NCBI RefSeq assembly: GCF_001940525.2
Contig: NZ_CP019437.1
Coordinates: 1,896,501-1,960,500 of the forward strand
Direction: 5' to 3'
Source: Thioclava nitratireducens
Lineage (GTDB): Bacteria; Pseudomonadota; Alphaproteobacteria; Rhodobacterales; Rhodobacteraceae
DNA: 64,000 nt
Part shown: one piece after another, positions 41,232-48,986 of the stretch
How positions within the stretch are numbered: position 1 is the first letter of the stretch
Layout of the letters: the number at the start of each line of letters is the position of its first letter
The notes under the pieces: model-generated
The model's database searches: none
What the model was told of the DNA's origin: nothing
What the model saw: the letters and a program-made list of their open reading frames with translations, nothing else
Position numbers and translations under genes: made by a program

Positions 41232-41972
41232 ATGCTAAGCGCAACGACCCTGCTGGTCATCACCGCCGTGTTCTTCTCGGCCTTCCTGCGCGGCATTGCG
41301 GGGTTCGGTTTCGCGCTGGCCGCGGTGCCGATCGTCTCGCTGATGGTGCCGCCGATCGAGGCGGTGACGCTGGCGGTGCTGCTGCAGGTCGTGGTCGGGT
41401 GCCGCGATCTTTTCACGCTTCACGGGCATGTGCACAAACCCTCGTTTGCGCGGCTGTCGCTGGGCGCGATTGTGGGCACGCCGGTCGGGATTTTCGCGCT
41501 CAGCGCGGTCAGCGCCGATGCCGCGCGGGTGATGATCGCGCTCGCCGTACTCGCGGGGCTGACGCTGCTGTTGCGCTACAAGCCTGCGCGCCCGCATCCC
41601 CATGGCGGGCTCGCGCTGCTGGCGGGCGTCGCCTCGGGCGCGTTTTCCGGGCTCGCGGCGATGCCGGGGCCGCCCGCAGTGGCCTATTACCTCGGGGCAG
41701 GCACCACGGCGATGCAGACGCGGGCCTCGTTGCTGCTATTCTTCTTCGTGGCCTCGCTGTTGGCAACGCCCGGGCTGATCCTTGCGGGGGCCGTGAATGG
41801 CGATGCGCTCTGGCTGACGCTGGTTTCGGTGCCCGCGCTGGCGCTCGGCACATGGGCGGGCACTACGGCCTTCGCGCGGCTCGACAACGCCCAGTACCGG
41901 ACGATCGCCATCGTGGTCATGGCGATTTCGGCTGTGCTTGCGGGCTGGCGAGGCTTGTCGGTCTATCTCTAG
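41232..41972 (+). CDS. TauE/SafE family permease
   Basis: The 246-residue membrane protein has about eight helices with the duplicated GIAGFGFALAAVPIVSL near the start and GVASGAFSGLAAMPGPP in the second half, typical of the TauE/SafE (COG0730) family, whose known substrates include sulfite and organosulfonates. It starts 4 bp behind the TetR gene. Because the smo-like cluster about 6 kb away should release sulfite, a sulfite-export role is conceivable, but the linkage to TetR suggests another job. Confidence 0.82.
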   Translation: MLSATTLLVITAVFFSAFLRGIAGFGFALAAVPIVSLMVPPIEAVTLAVLLQVVVGCRDLFTLHGHVHKPSFARLSLGAIVGTPVGIFALSAVSADAARVMIALAVLAGLTLLLRYKPARPHPHGGLALLAGVASGAFSGLAAMPGPPAVAYYLGAGTTAMQTRASLLLFFFVASLLATPGLILAGAVNGDALWLTLVSVPALALGTWAGTTAFARLDNAQYRTIAIVVMAISAVLAGWRGLSVYL

Positions 41973-41993
41973 AGCAGGGCGCCGCTTTCGGGC

Positions 41994-43088
41994 TTACCCT
42001 CCGCGCCGCACGCTAGGGGCGCGGGCGAGGATGAACCATTCGCCGATATTCTCGCGGTTGATGAAGCCCACGAAATTGCCGTTCGCCCCCACCACCGCCA
42101 CCGCCGGGATGCGCTGCCGCGCGAAGGCGTCGAGCACGTCGTCCATCCCGGTCTTCAGCGACACGACCGGCACATCGCGGAACATGATCTCGGAGACCGG
42201 TGTCTGGCGGAACTCGGGATCGGGCCGGGCCAGCACGCTCTCGCGGGTGACGAAGCCGAGGATCTGTCCTTCGGGCGAGAGCACGGGAAACTCCGATTGC
42301 GAGCTGTGCAGGATCGCCTGCGCAGCGGTGTCGATCGTATCTTCCGGTGTCAGCGACACGAAGGAGGTGATGACGGCGTCGCGCGCCGCCGCCCGATGGG
42401 CCAGACCGCGCATCGCCGCGTCGGAGCTTTCCGATCCCGCCGCGAAGAAGATGAATACCGCGATCAGCACGAGGATTGGGTTGCCGCTCGTCAGACCCCA
42501 ATAGGCGAAGAGCACGGCGATGACCTGCCCGGTTCGGGCTGCGACCTGCGTCGCTTTCACCCGGTCCATGAACAGCGCGAGCGCCGCTCGGAAGACCCGC
42601 CCGCCATCCATCGGGAAGGCCGGGATCAGGTTGAACGCGACGAGAAGCGCGTTGACCAGCGCAAGCCGGCCCCAGAAACTTTGCGCGGGATTGTCGAGCG
42701 ATTGCAGATCGCTGAGCCAGCCGCGACCGCCGAGGAAGATCGTCAGGATCAGGAAGATCACGACATTGACCGCGGGCCCCGCCACGGCGATCAGAATTTC
42801 CTGCTTGGGATTTTCCGGAATCCGCTCCAGCCGCGCGAGGCCGCCGATCGGCAGAAGCGTGATGTCGGGCGTTCGCACGCCGAACCGCGCCGCCATCGTC
42901 GCATGGCCGAATTCATGGAGCACGACGCAGGCGAAGACCGACAGGATGAAGAGCATGTTGACCAGCGCCGCCTGCGGCCCCTCCGCTGCCCAGGCGGTGG
43001 CGGTGATCCAGATGATCAGCAGAACGAAGGTGACATGGACCCTGAGCACAGTGCCGCCGATCTTGCCGAGTGAATAGGACCAGCTCAT
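41994..43088 (-). CDS. Site-2 protease-like M50 metalloprotease with CBS domains
   Basis: The 364-residue membrane protease has HEFGH (His58, Glu59, His62) in a membrane helix, and a third zinc ligand Asp161 in NLIPAFPMDGG. Cytosolic tandem CBS domains (about 235-355) probably sense a nucleotide. Such proteins act in intramembrane cleavage of signal-anchored regulators. The CBS part is the regulatory half. No obvious anti-sigma factor lies nearby, so the substrate is unknown. Confidence 0.88.
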   Translation of the reverse strand: MSWSYSLGKIGGTVLRVHVTFVLLIIWITATAWAAEGPQAALVNMLFILSVFACVVLHEFGHATMAARFGVRTPDITLLPIGGLARLERIPENPKQEILIAVAGPAVNVVIFLILTIFLGGRGWLSDLQSLDNPAQSFWGRLALVNALLVAFNLIPAFPMDGGRVFRAALALFMDRVKATQVAARTGQVIAVLFAYWGLTSGNPILVLIAVFIFFAAGSESSDAAMRGLAHRAAARDAVITSFVSLTPEDTIDTAAQAILHSSQSEFPVLSPEGQILGFVTRESVLARPDPEFRQTPVSEIMFRDVPVVSLKTGMDDVLDAFARQRIPAVAVVGANGNFVGFINRENIGEWFILARAPSVRRGG

Positions 43089-43203
43089 CTCAACCCTCTC
43101 TTTCCGCCGCGTGATCGTCCCGGGGAAGGGGACGGCACAGCCGAATTCCCGCTGCCCTCAATTTGACCGCTCGATTGCGTCACCACAAGAAGGTGCGACG
43201 CTG

Positions 43204-44193
43204 TTACCCTGTCGAGGGTGCCAAATAGACCTCGCCGGGCGCGAAGGCTCGGAACCGGTCCGCCGCGATCCCGGAGGCCGCGAGGCTTTGACCCAGCAGG
43301 GTGGGCGGCTCCTCGCGCGGCTCGTCGGTCAGCTGGAACGTGCCCCAGTGACAGCCGAGCGCTTGGGCGGGGCCGATATCGGTGAAGATGCGCACGGCCT
43401 CTTCGGGCGCGACATGCTGGGGCTGCATGAACCAGCGCGGCTCATAGGCTCCGATCGGGATCACCGCGATGTCTGGCGCACCGTGCCGGGCGCGGATGTC
43501 GCGAAAAATCGCCCCGTCGCCATAGCCGGTATCGCCCGCGAACCAGATCCGGCTCTGCGGCGTGTCGATCCAGAAGCCGCTCCAGAGAGCCATGCGCCGG
43601 TCGCCGAGGCCCCGTGCCGACCAGTGGTTCGCGGGCGTCAGCGTGACCGAGATCTCTGGGGTCAGCGCGATGCGGTCGTGCCAATCGCCGATCTCGATCC
43701 GCGCCCCGCGTACCGCCTTTCGCACCGTCGCATCGGTCCCTAGCGGCATCACCATCCGTGGACGGTGGCGTTTGTGCAGTTTGCGCAAAGTGACGGTGTC
43801 GAGATGGTCGTAATGGTTATGGCTGATCAGGACCGCGTCGATGGGCGGAAGGTGGTCGAAGGCGATCCCGGGCGCGGTGACGCGCCTCGGCCCGGCAAAG
43901 CGCAGCGGGCTCGCGCGGTCCGACCAGACCGGATCGGTCAGCAGGTTGAGCCCCGCGACCTGAATGAGAACCGAGGCATGGCCGACCATGGTGAGCCGCG
44001 CCGCGTCGCTGCGCTCGGGCGGCACGCTCGGCTCAATGGGGACGTGCTTGGGCCACCGGGCGCGCTGCCCTTCGCGCCGCCATTTGAGGATGTCGCGAAA
44101 GGAGCGATCCGTGGACGGCTGGCCATGCGGGTGAAAACGCTCGCCGTCGAAATGGTCGCTGACCGGGCCGGTGTAATAGCGGTTACGTGCCAT
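43204..44193 (-). CDS. Metallo-beta-lactamase-fold hydrolase (NAPE-PLD-like)
   Basis: The 329-residue protein has the metal-binding SHNHYDHLD motif near residue 125, then NHWSARGLGDRR, the AGDTGYGDG segment with another His/Asp ligand, and GCHWGTFQL. These patterns belong to the YycJ/NAPE-PLD-like MBL group (beta-lactamase superfamily 2) that cleaves phosphodiesters of lipids or similar. The natural substrate here is unknown. It is alone; upstream is an HDAC-family gene on the same strand, 83 bp away. Confidence 0.83.
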   Translation of the reverse strand: MARNRYYTGPVSDHFDGERFHPHGQPSTDRSFRDILKWRREGQRARWPKHVPIEPSVPPERSDAARLTMVGHASVLIQVAGLNLLTDPVWSDRASPLRFAGPRRVTAPGIAFDHLPPIDAVLISHNHYDHLDTVTLRKLHKRHRPRMVMPLGTDATVRKAVRGARIEIGDWHDRIALTPEISVTLTPANHWSARGLGDRRMALWSGFWIDTPQSRIWFAGDTGYGDGAIFRDIRARHGAPDIAVIPIGAYEPRWFMQPQHVAPEEAVRIFTDIGPAQALGCHWGTFQLTDEPREEPPTLLGQSLAASGIAADRFRAFAPGEVYLAPSTG

Positions 44194-44276
44194 TTCGTGC
44201 CTGCTTCAGGTTTTCGCGGAAACTGAGCGGACCGGGCATCGCCTGTCGCGCCCCTGATATGAGCGCGCCCCGGCGA

Positions 44277-45200
44277 TCACTGCGCAAGCGCCTCGAGATG
44301 CGCGGCTGCGCCTTCCGCGAGCGCGGTCGGGTTGTAGCCGCCTTCGAGGCAGGAAACCAAGCGCCCGTCGCAGCAACGGCGCGCGACGCCACGGATCGCG
44401 CTCGTCAGCCACCAGTAATCCCCGGCGGTCCAGAGCAGGCCCGAGATGTCGTCCTCGCGATGCGCGTCGAACCCGGCGGATACGATGATCAAATCCGGAT
44501 TGAAGGCCTCCAACCGGGCAAGCCCGTCCTCCCAGGCGACCTTCATCTCGGACGCGCCGCTGCCACTGGCGAGCGGCAGGTTGAGCACGTTGTCATGCGC
44601 GCCCGTCTCCGACCGCGCCCCAGTGCCGGGCCAGAGCGACTTGGGCTCCTGATGCGACGAGATGAACAGGCTGCGCGGCTCGTCCCAAAGGATATCCTGC
44701 GTGCCGTTGCCGTGATGCACGTCGAAATCGAGCACCGCGACGCGCGACAGGCCGTGACGTTCGAGCGCATGCAGCGCCGCAAGCCCGGTATTGCCGTAGA
44801 TGCAGAACCCCATCGCCCGCGTCCGCGTTGCGTGGTGCCCGGGCGGGCGGGTCGCGACGAACACGCGCTCGGCCTCGCCCGTGAGAACGAGATCGACGGC
44901 CTGCAAGGCCCCGCCCGCGCCCAGGCGGCTCGCACGGCGCGAGCCCGGAGAGACATGCGTGTCCGAATCGAGATCTGCATGCTCCTCACGCGCGAAGACC
45001 TCTTCGAGCGCTTCAAGATAAGCCGCGTCGTGGCCCAGCAGGAGATCCTCGTCGCTCGCCTCGCGCGCCTCGATGACCGGCAGCTCCATCTCGTCGATCA
45101 GGCCGCGCACCGTCTCGAGGCGCCACGGCCGCTCGCGATGGGTGGGCCCGGTGTCGTGAGCGAGGCAATCCTCGTGGGTGATCGTGACGAACGTGCGCAT
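44277..45200 (-). CDS. Histone deacetylase-family (acetylpolyamine amidohydrolase-like) enzyme
   Basis: The 307-residue enzyme has the arginase/deacetylase signature. RPPGHHATRTRAMGFCIYGN supplies the catalytic His pair, DFDVHHGNGT supplies Asp and His metal ligands, and AGFDAHREDDISGL holds the third Asp. Bacterial members deacetylate acetylpolyamines or other small acetamides rather than histones. It is a single gene, and no polyamine gene lies next to it. Confidence 0.87.
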   Translation of the reverse strand: MRTFVTITHEDCLAHDTGPTHRERPWRLETVRGLIDEMELPVIEAREASDEDLLLGHDAAYLEALEEVFAREEHADLDSDTHVSPGSRRASRLGAGGALQAVDLVLTGEAERVFVATRPPGHHATRTRAMGFCIYGNTGLAALHALERHGLSRVAVLDFDVHHGNGTQDILWDEPRSLFISSHQEPKSLWPGTGARSETGAHDNVLNLPLASGSGASEMKVAWEDGLARLEAFNPDLIIVSAGFDAHREDDISGLLWTAGDYWWLTSAIRGVARRCCDGRLVSCLEGGYNPTALAEGAAAHLEALAQ

Positions 45201-45388
45201 GAAGCTCTCCAGAAAGGTCGTATCGGGGGCCTATCGGCGAGTCGCGACCCGCGCCGCGCCGTCGCTCGAACGGTGCTGCCCGTTGCGAAGCTGCGTCAGA
45301 GTTTTGGAAATGACAAGCACCCCCGGACGGAGGACACGTGCCGCCGCCGTCCTGTCGGGTGAAATCTGCGAGTGCGTCGCCCCTGCGC

Positions 45389-45697
45389 TCAGCAGGGCGG
45401 CCCGATCAGAAACACGGGCGGCAGCTCGCGCGCGCGGCGCTCTGCCAGTCGCCGTTTCGCAGTGGCCAGTTTGACCTGCGTGACTTCTAGGCGCAGCAGC
45501 GCCCGGCTGCGCGCATCGTAAAGCCGTCGGATCGGCGAACCCGGATTTCCGATCAACCCCGGACGACGGTTCGCGCTGCGCGGAAACCAGTCGTTCAAGC
45601 CCACGAGCGCGTCGCGCCACGCCTTGTCCGCCTCGATGTAACGCTCGAACGCGAGACTCAATGCGCGGCGGCGTGTCATGAGTTCCGGTCGCATCAT
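45389..45697 (-). CDS. Small basic protein, hypothetical
   Basis: The 102-residue protein is rich in Arg and Leu, with a helical pattern from 8 to 35 and 62 to 92 and a short C-terminal PPVFLIGPPC ending in Cys. No motif is recognisable. Coding is supported by GGGAGGAG before the start (45697 or 45694), but there is no conserved neighbour, and long overlapping frames exist on this strand. It could be a DNA-binding or regulatory protein, but nothing shows this. Confidence 0.5.
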   Translation of the reverse strand: MMRPELMTRRRALSLAFERYIEADKAWRDALVGLNDWFPRSANRRPGLIGNPGSPIRRLYDARSRALLRLEVTQVKLATAKRRLAERRARELPPVFLIGPPC

Positions 45698-45844
45698 CGC
45701 TCCTCCCTCAGAAGATTAGACCACTTCCAACTATAGCAGAAATACCGCGAGTCGTCAGGTTTTGCAGGGCTCCGAAGGCGCGATCGCCTCGAACACGGTT
45801 TCGCGAGCGCAGCATGATTTTCTTGTTTCTGCGGTTTAGGGTTG

Positions 45845-45872
45845 CATTAAATGAACCATCGTTCATTTAATG
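45845..45872. promoter_or_regulatory. Long perfect palindrome upstream of the acyl-CoA synthetase gene
   Basis: CATTAAATGAAC (45845-45856) and GTTCATTTAATG (45861-45872) form a 12-bp-arm perfect inverted repeat around CATC, 63 bp upstream of the synthetase ATG. Its core TGAAC-CATC-GTTCA is nearly the same as the one in the TetR/monooxygenase spacer at 40526-40541. It is probably an operator of a TetR-family repressor. Confidence 0.72.
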
Positions 45873-45935
45873 TGAGCGCCCCAAGGAGGATCATCGGCCG
45901 AATGTGCCGGCGATGGGGAGCCAGAGGAGGAAGTC

Positions 45936-47669
45936 ATGCAAAGCGAGAGCAACCCGCACTCAGATCTCGGCGTGGTGCCGAAACGTGGTCTGGCCCATGT
46001 AGCCGGGCCGACCGATACCCCGCTGATCGAGGATACGATCCCGGCCGTGCTCAAGCGCACTGCCGAGCGTTGGCCCGATCGCGACGGCGCCATCTTCACC
46101 TCGGAGGGCATTCGCTGGACCTGGGCGGAGTTCGCGCAGCGGGTCGACCGGCTCGCCTCGGGGCTGCTCGCGCTCGGGCTTCGGCATGGCGACCGGCTCG
46201 GTATCTGGTCGCCCAACCGTTCGGAATGGCTGCTGACGCAGTTCGCGACGGCGCGGATCGGGGTGATCCTCGTGAACATCAACCCGGCCTATCGCCTGCA
46301 CGAGCTGGAATTTGCGCTGCGCAAGACCGGCTGCCGGGCGCTGGTGCTGGCCGAGACTTTCAAGAGCTCGGATTACCTGTCGATGATCCAACGCCTGCTG
46401 CCGGAGCTTGCGAAGAGTGAGCCCGGTCAGCTGGAAATCATGAAACTGCCCGATCTGCGCGACATCATCACTCTGGGAGAGACCCAGCATCCCGGCTGTC
46501 ATCGCTTCTCGGATGTCGAGGCGATGGGTGCGGCGCAGGACCAAGGCGCGCTCGACGCTCTCACCGAACATCTCGACCCGAACGAGCCGATCAACATCCA
46601 GTTCACCTCCGGCACCACCGGATCGCCCAAAGGCGCGACCCTGACGCATCGCAATATCGTCAACAACGCGCATTTCGTGACCCGCGCGATGCTGGCGACC
46701 GAACAGGACCGCGTCTGCATCCCGGTGCCGTTCTACCATTGCTTCGGGATGGTGATGGGCACGCTGGGCTGCGTCACCAAGGGCGCGGCTATCGTCGTGC
46801 CGAGCGAAGGCTTCGACGCGCCCGTCACGCTGGCATGTGTCGCGGCCGAACGCTGCACCGCACTTTACGGCGTGCCGACCATGTTCGTCGCGATGCTGGA
46901 GCATCCCGATTTCGCGAACCATGACCTTTCGTCGCTTCGCACCGGCATCATGGCGGGCGCACCCTGTCCGATCGAGGTGATGAAGCAGGTGCAATCGAAG
47001 ATGCACATGTCGGAAGTGACGATCGCCTACGGGATGACCGAGACCGCCCCGGTCTCGTTCCAGTCGGCCACCGATACACCCTTGGAAAAACGTGTGTCCT
47101 CGGTGGGTCAGGTGCAGCCGCATCTCGAGGTGAAGATCGTGCGCGAGGATGGCTCGCTCGCCAATGTGGGCGAGCAGGGCGAGCTGCTGACGCGTGGCTA
47201 CTCGGTGATGTGCGGCTATTGGGGCGAGCCCGAGCGTACGAATGATGCGCTCGATGCGGATGGCTGGATGCATACGGGCGATCTCGCCCGGATCGACAGC
47301 GAGGGCTATTGCAACATCACCGGACGGGTGAAGGACATGATCCTGCGGGGCGGCGAAAACGTCTATCCGCGGGAGGTCGAGGAGTTCCTCTACACCCATC
47401 CCGATATCAGTCAGGCGCAGGTCTTCGGCATCCCGGATCACCGGCTGGGCGAGATCGTCGCGGCATGGATCGTGCCGCGCAATGGCGCCGAGTTGACCGA
47501 GGAGGCTATCCGCGAGTTCTGCCGCGACGAGATTGCGCATTTCAAGATTCCGGCGGTGATCCGGTTCAAGGAGAGCCTGCCGCTGACGGTTTCCGGCAAG
47601 CCTCAGAAATTCGTCATGCGCGATGCAATGATCGAGGAGCTGGGGCTCGCGGTCGAGGAAACTGCCTGA
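45936..47669 (+). CDS. Acyl-CoA synthetase (AMP-binding, fatty-acid type)
   Basis: The 577-residue adenylate-forming enzyme has FTSGTTGSPKGATLTHRN (AMP motif, about 225-242), IAYGMTETAPV, WMHTGDLARIDSEGY, GRVKDMILRGGENVYPREVEE and the catalytic Lys near the C terminus (PLTVSGKPQKFVMR). The length and the RGGENVYP segment match medium/long-chain fatty-acyl-CoA ligases of the FadD/ACSF2 branch. It activates fatty or related acids for beta-oxidation. A 12-bp-arm palindrome lies upstream; GGAGG precedes the ATG. It is a single gene. Confidence 0.88.
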   Translation: MQSESNPHSDLGVVPKRGLAHVAGPTDTPLIEDTIPAVLKRTAERWPDRDGAIFTSEGIRWTWAEFAQRVDRLASGLLALGLRHGDRLGIWSPNRSEWLLTQFATARIGVILVNINPAYRLHELEFALRKTGCRALVLAETFKSSDYLSMIQRLLPELAKSEPGQLEIMKLPDLRDIITLGETQHPGCHRFSDVEAMGAAQDQGALDALTEHLDPNEPINIQFTSGTTGSPKGATLTHRNIVNNAHFVTRAMLATEQDRVCIPVPFYHCFGMVMGTLGCVTKGAAIVVPSEGFDAPVTLACVAAERCTALYGVPTMFVAMLEHPDFANHDLSSLRTGIMAGAPCPIEVMKQVQSKMHMSEVTIAYGMTETAPVSFQSATDTPLEKRVSSVGQVQPHLEVKIVREDGSLANVGEQGELLTRGYSVMCGYWGEPERTNDALDADGWMHTGDLARIDSEGYCNITGRVKDMILRGGENVYPREVEEFLYTHPDISQAQVFGIPDHRLGEIVAAWIVPRNGAELTEEAIREFCRDEIAHFKIPAVIRFKESLPLTVSGKPQKFVMRDAMIEELGLAVEETA

Positions 47670-47679
47670 TTTGACGAAA

Positions 47680-47709
47680 GCGCCGCGCGTCTTCCGCGCG
47701 GCGCAATTT
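47680..47709. terminator. Terminator after acyl-CoA synthetase / before MFS gene
   Basis: Arms GCGCCGCGCG (47680-47689) and CGCGCGGCGC (47695-47704) form a perfect 10-bp stem with a 5-base loop, followed by AATTT. It lies between convergent genes and could serve both. Confidence 0.75.
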
Positions 47710-47714
47710 CTGCG

Positions 47715-48959
47715 TCAGCCTACGCTCTTGGGCTTGTGCGTCCCGTTGAGCCGGCTGCGCAGCGGCAGCAGGCCCAGCACCGCCGTCGTCGCGAAGCCCG
47801 CGCCCGCAAGGAAGGTCCATTGCGCGCCGCCGAACTCCCACAGCGCCCCTGCGATCACGCTGGCGATCAGCAGCGCCATGCCGGTGACGAGGTTGAACAT
47901 GCCAAAGGCGGTGCCGCGCAGCTCTGCCGGGACGGCTTCGGCCACCAGCGCGGCCAACAGCCCCTGGGTGAAGCCCATATGCATTCCCCACAGGAGCACA
48001 CCGATCGCAAGACCGCCGATCCCGCCGACCAGCGCGAGCGTCAGGTCCGCCGCGATCAACAGCCCCAGCCCGACCAGCAGCAGCCCGACACGACCGACCC
48101 GGTCGGAAAGCGCCCCGACCGGATAGGCGATCAGCGCATAGACCGCGTTCATCCCCACCAGAACCAGCGGCACCAGCATCACCGGGATGCCGTCGTCATT
48201 GGCGCGCAGGATCAGGAAGGCCTCGCTGAACCGGGCGAGCGTGAACAGCGTCGCGACGACCACGACCCACCAGAACACGTTACCCAAGAGCTTGAGCTCT
48301 GACCGGGCGAGGGGGTTGCGCACCTGCCGCTGCGCGCGGGGATGGGCGGGCTCTTTCACCACGAACAGGATCAGCCCGAGCGACAGGAAAGCCGGGATCA
48401 CCGCGACCCAGAAGACCGAGCGGAAATCGTCCGAGAACAGCCACATCAGCCCGATCGCGGCGAGCGGCCCGAGGAAGGCGCCCACCGTGTCGAGCGATTG
48501 CCGAAGCCCGAAGGCCGCGCCGCGCATCTTGCCCGGCGCGAGGTCGGCGATCAGCGCGTCGCGCGGGGCGCCCCGGATGCCTTTGCCCACCCGGTCGATG
48601 AAGCGCGCGGCCACAAGCCAGTCGAAGGTCGGCGCGAGCGGAAAGATCGGTTTCGTCACAGCCGCCAGCCCGTAGCCGAGCGCGGCCAGCTCCTTGCGCC
48701 GCCCGATCCGGTCCGACAGCGCCCCCGAGAAGACCTTGGTGATCGCGGCGGTGGCTTCGGCGATCCCTTCGATCACACCCACCGCCAGCGCCGTCGCGCC
48801 AAGTCCGGTCATCAGGTAGACCGGCAGCAGCGCATGGATCATCTCGGAGGAGACATCCATGAAAAGCGACACGAACCCCAGCGCCCAGATGCCCATCGGC
48901 AATCCGCGCCCGCGTTTACCTGTCGGGGTTTCCATTGCCTCTTGCGTGTCGTCCGTCAT
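47715..48959 (-). CDS. Major facilitator superfamily transporter
   Basis: The 414-residue protein has twelve hydrophobic helices, with GALSDRIGRRKELAALGYG in the loop between helices 2 and 3, the MFS A-motif. RFIDRVGKGIRGAPRDALIAD follows, typical of the YfcJ/drug efflux-type group. The substrate is unknown. It is co-directional with and 27 bp downstream of the proton ATPase gene, so they may share a transcript. Confidence 0.83.
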   Translation of the reverse strand: MTDDTQEAMETPTGKRGRGLPMGIWALGFVSLFMDVSSEMIHALLPVYLMTGLGATALAVGVIEGIAEATAAITKVFSGALSDRIGRRKELAALGYGLAAVTKPIFPLAPTFDWLVAARFIDRVGKGIRGAPRDALIADLAPGKMRGAAFGLRQSLDTVGAFLGPLAAIGLMWLFSDDFRSVFWVAVIPAFLSLGLILFVVKEPAHPRAQRQVRNPLARSELKLLGNVFWWVVVVATLFTLARFSEAFLILRANDDGIPVMLVPLVLVGMNAVYALIAYPVGALSDRVGRVGLLLVGLGLLIAADLTLALVGGIGGLAIGVLLWGMHMGFTQGLLAALVAEAVPAELRGTAFGMFNLVTGMALLIASVIAGALWEFGGAQWTFLAGAGFATTAVLGLLPLRSRLNGTHKPKSVG

Positions 48960-48986
48960 GTGCCTCCTGCAAGCGCCGTGATGGGC

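Noticed and set aside
45960..47540. 526-residue open frame on the minus strand
   Set aside because: It is the antisense shadow of the acyl-CoA synthetase.
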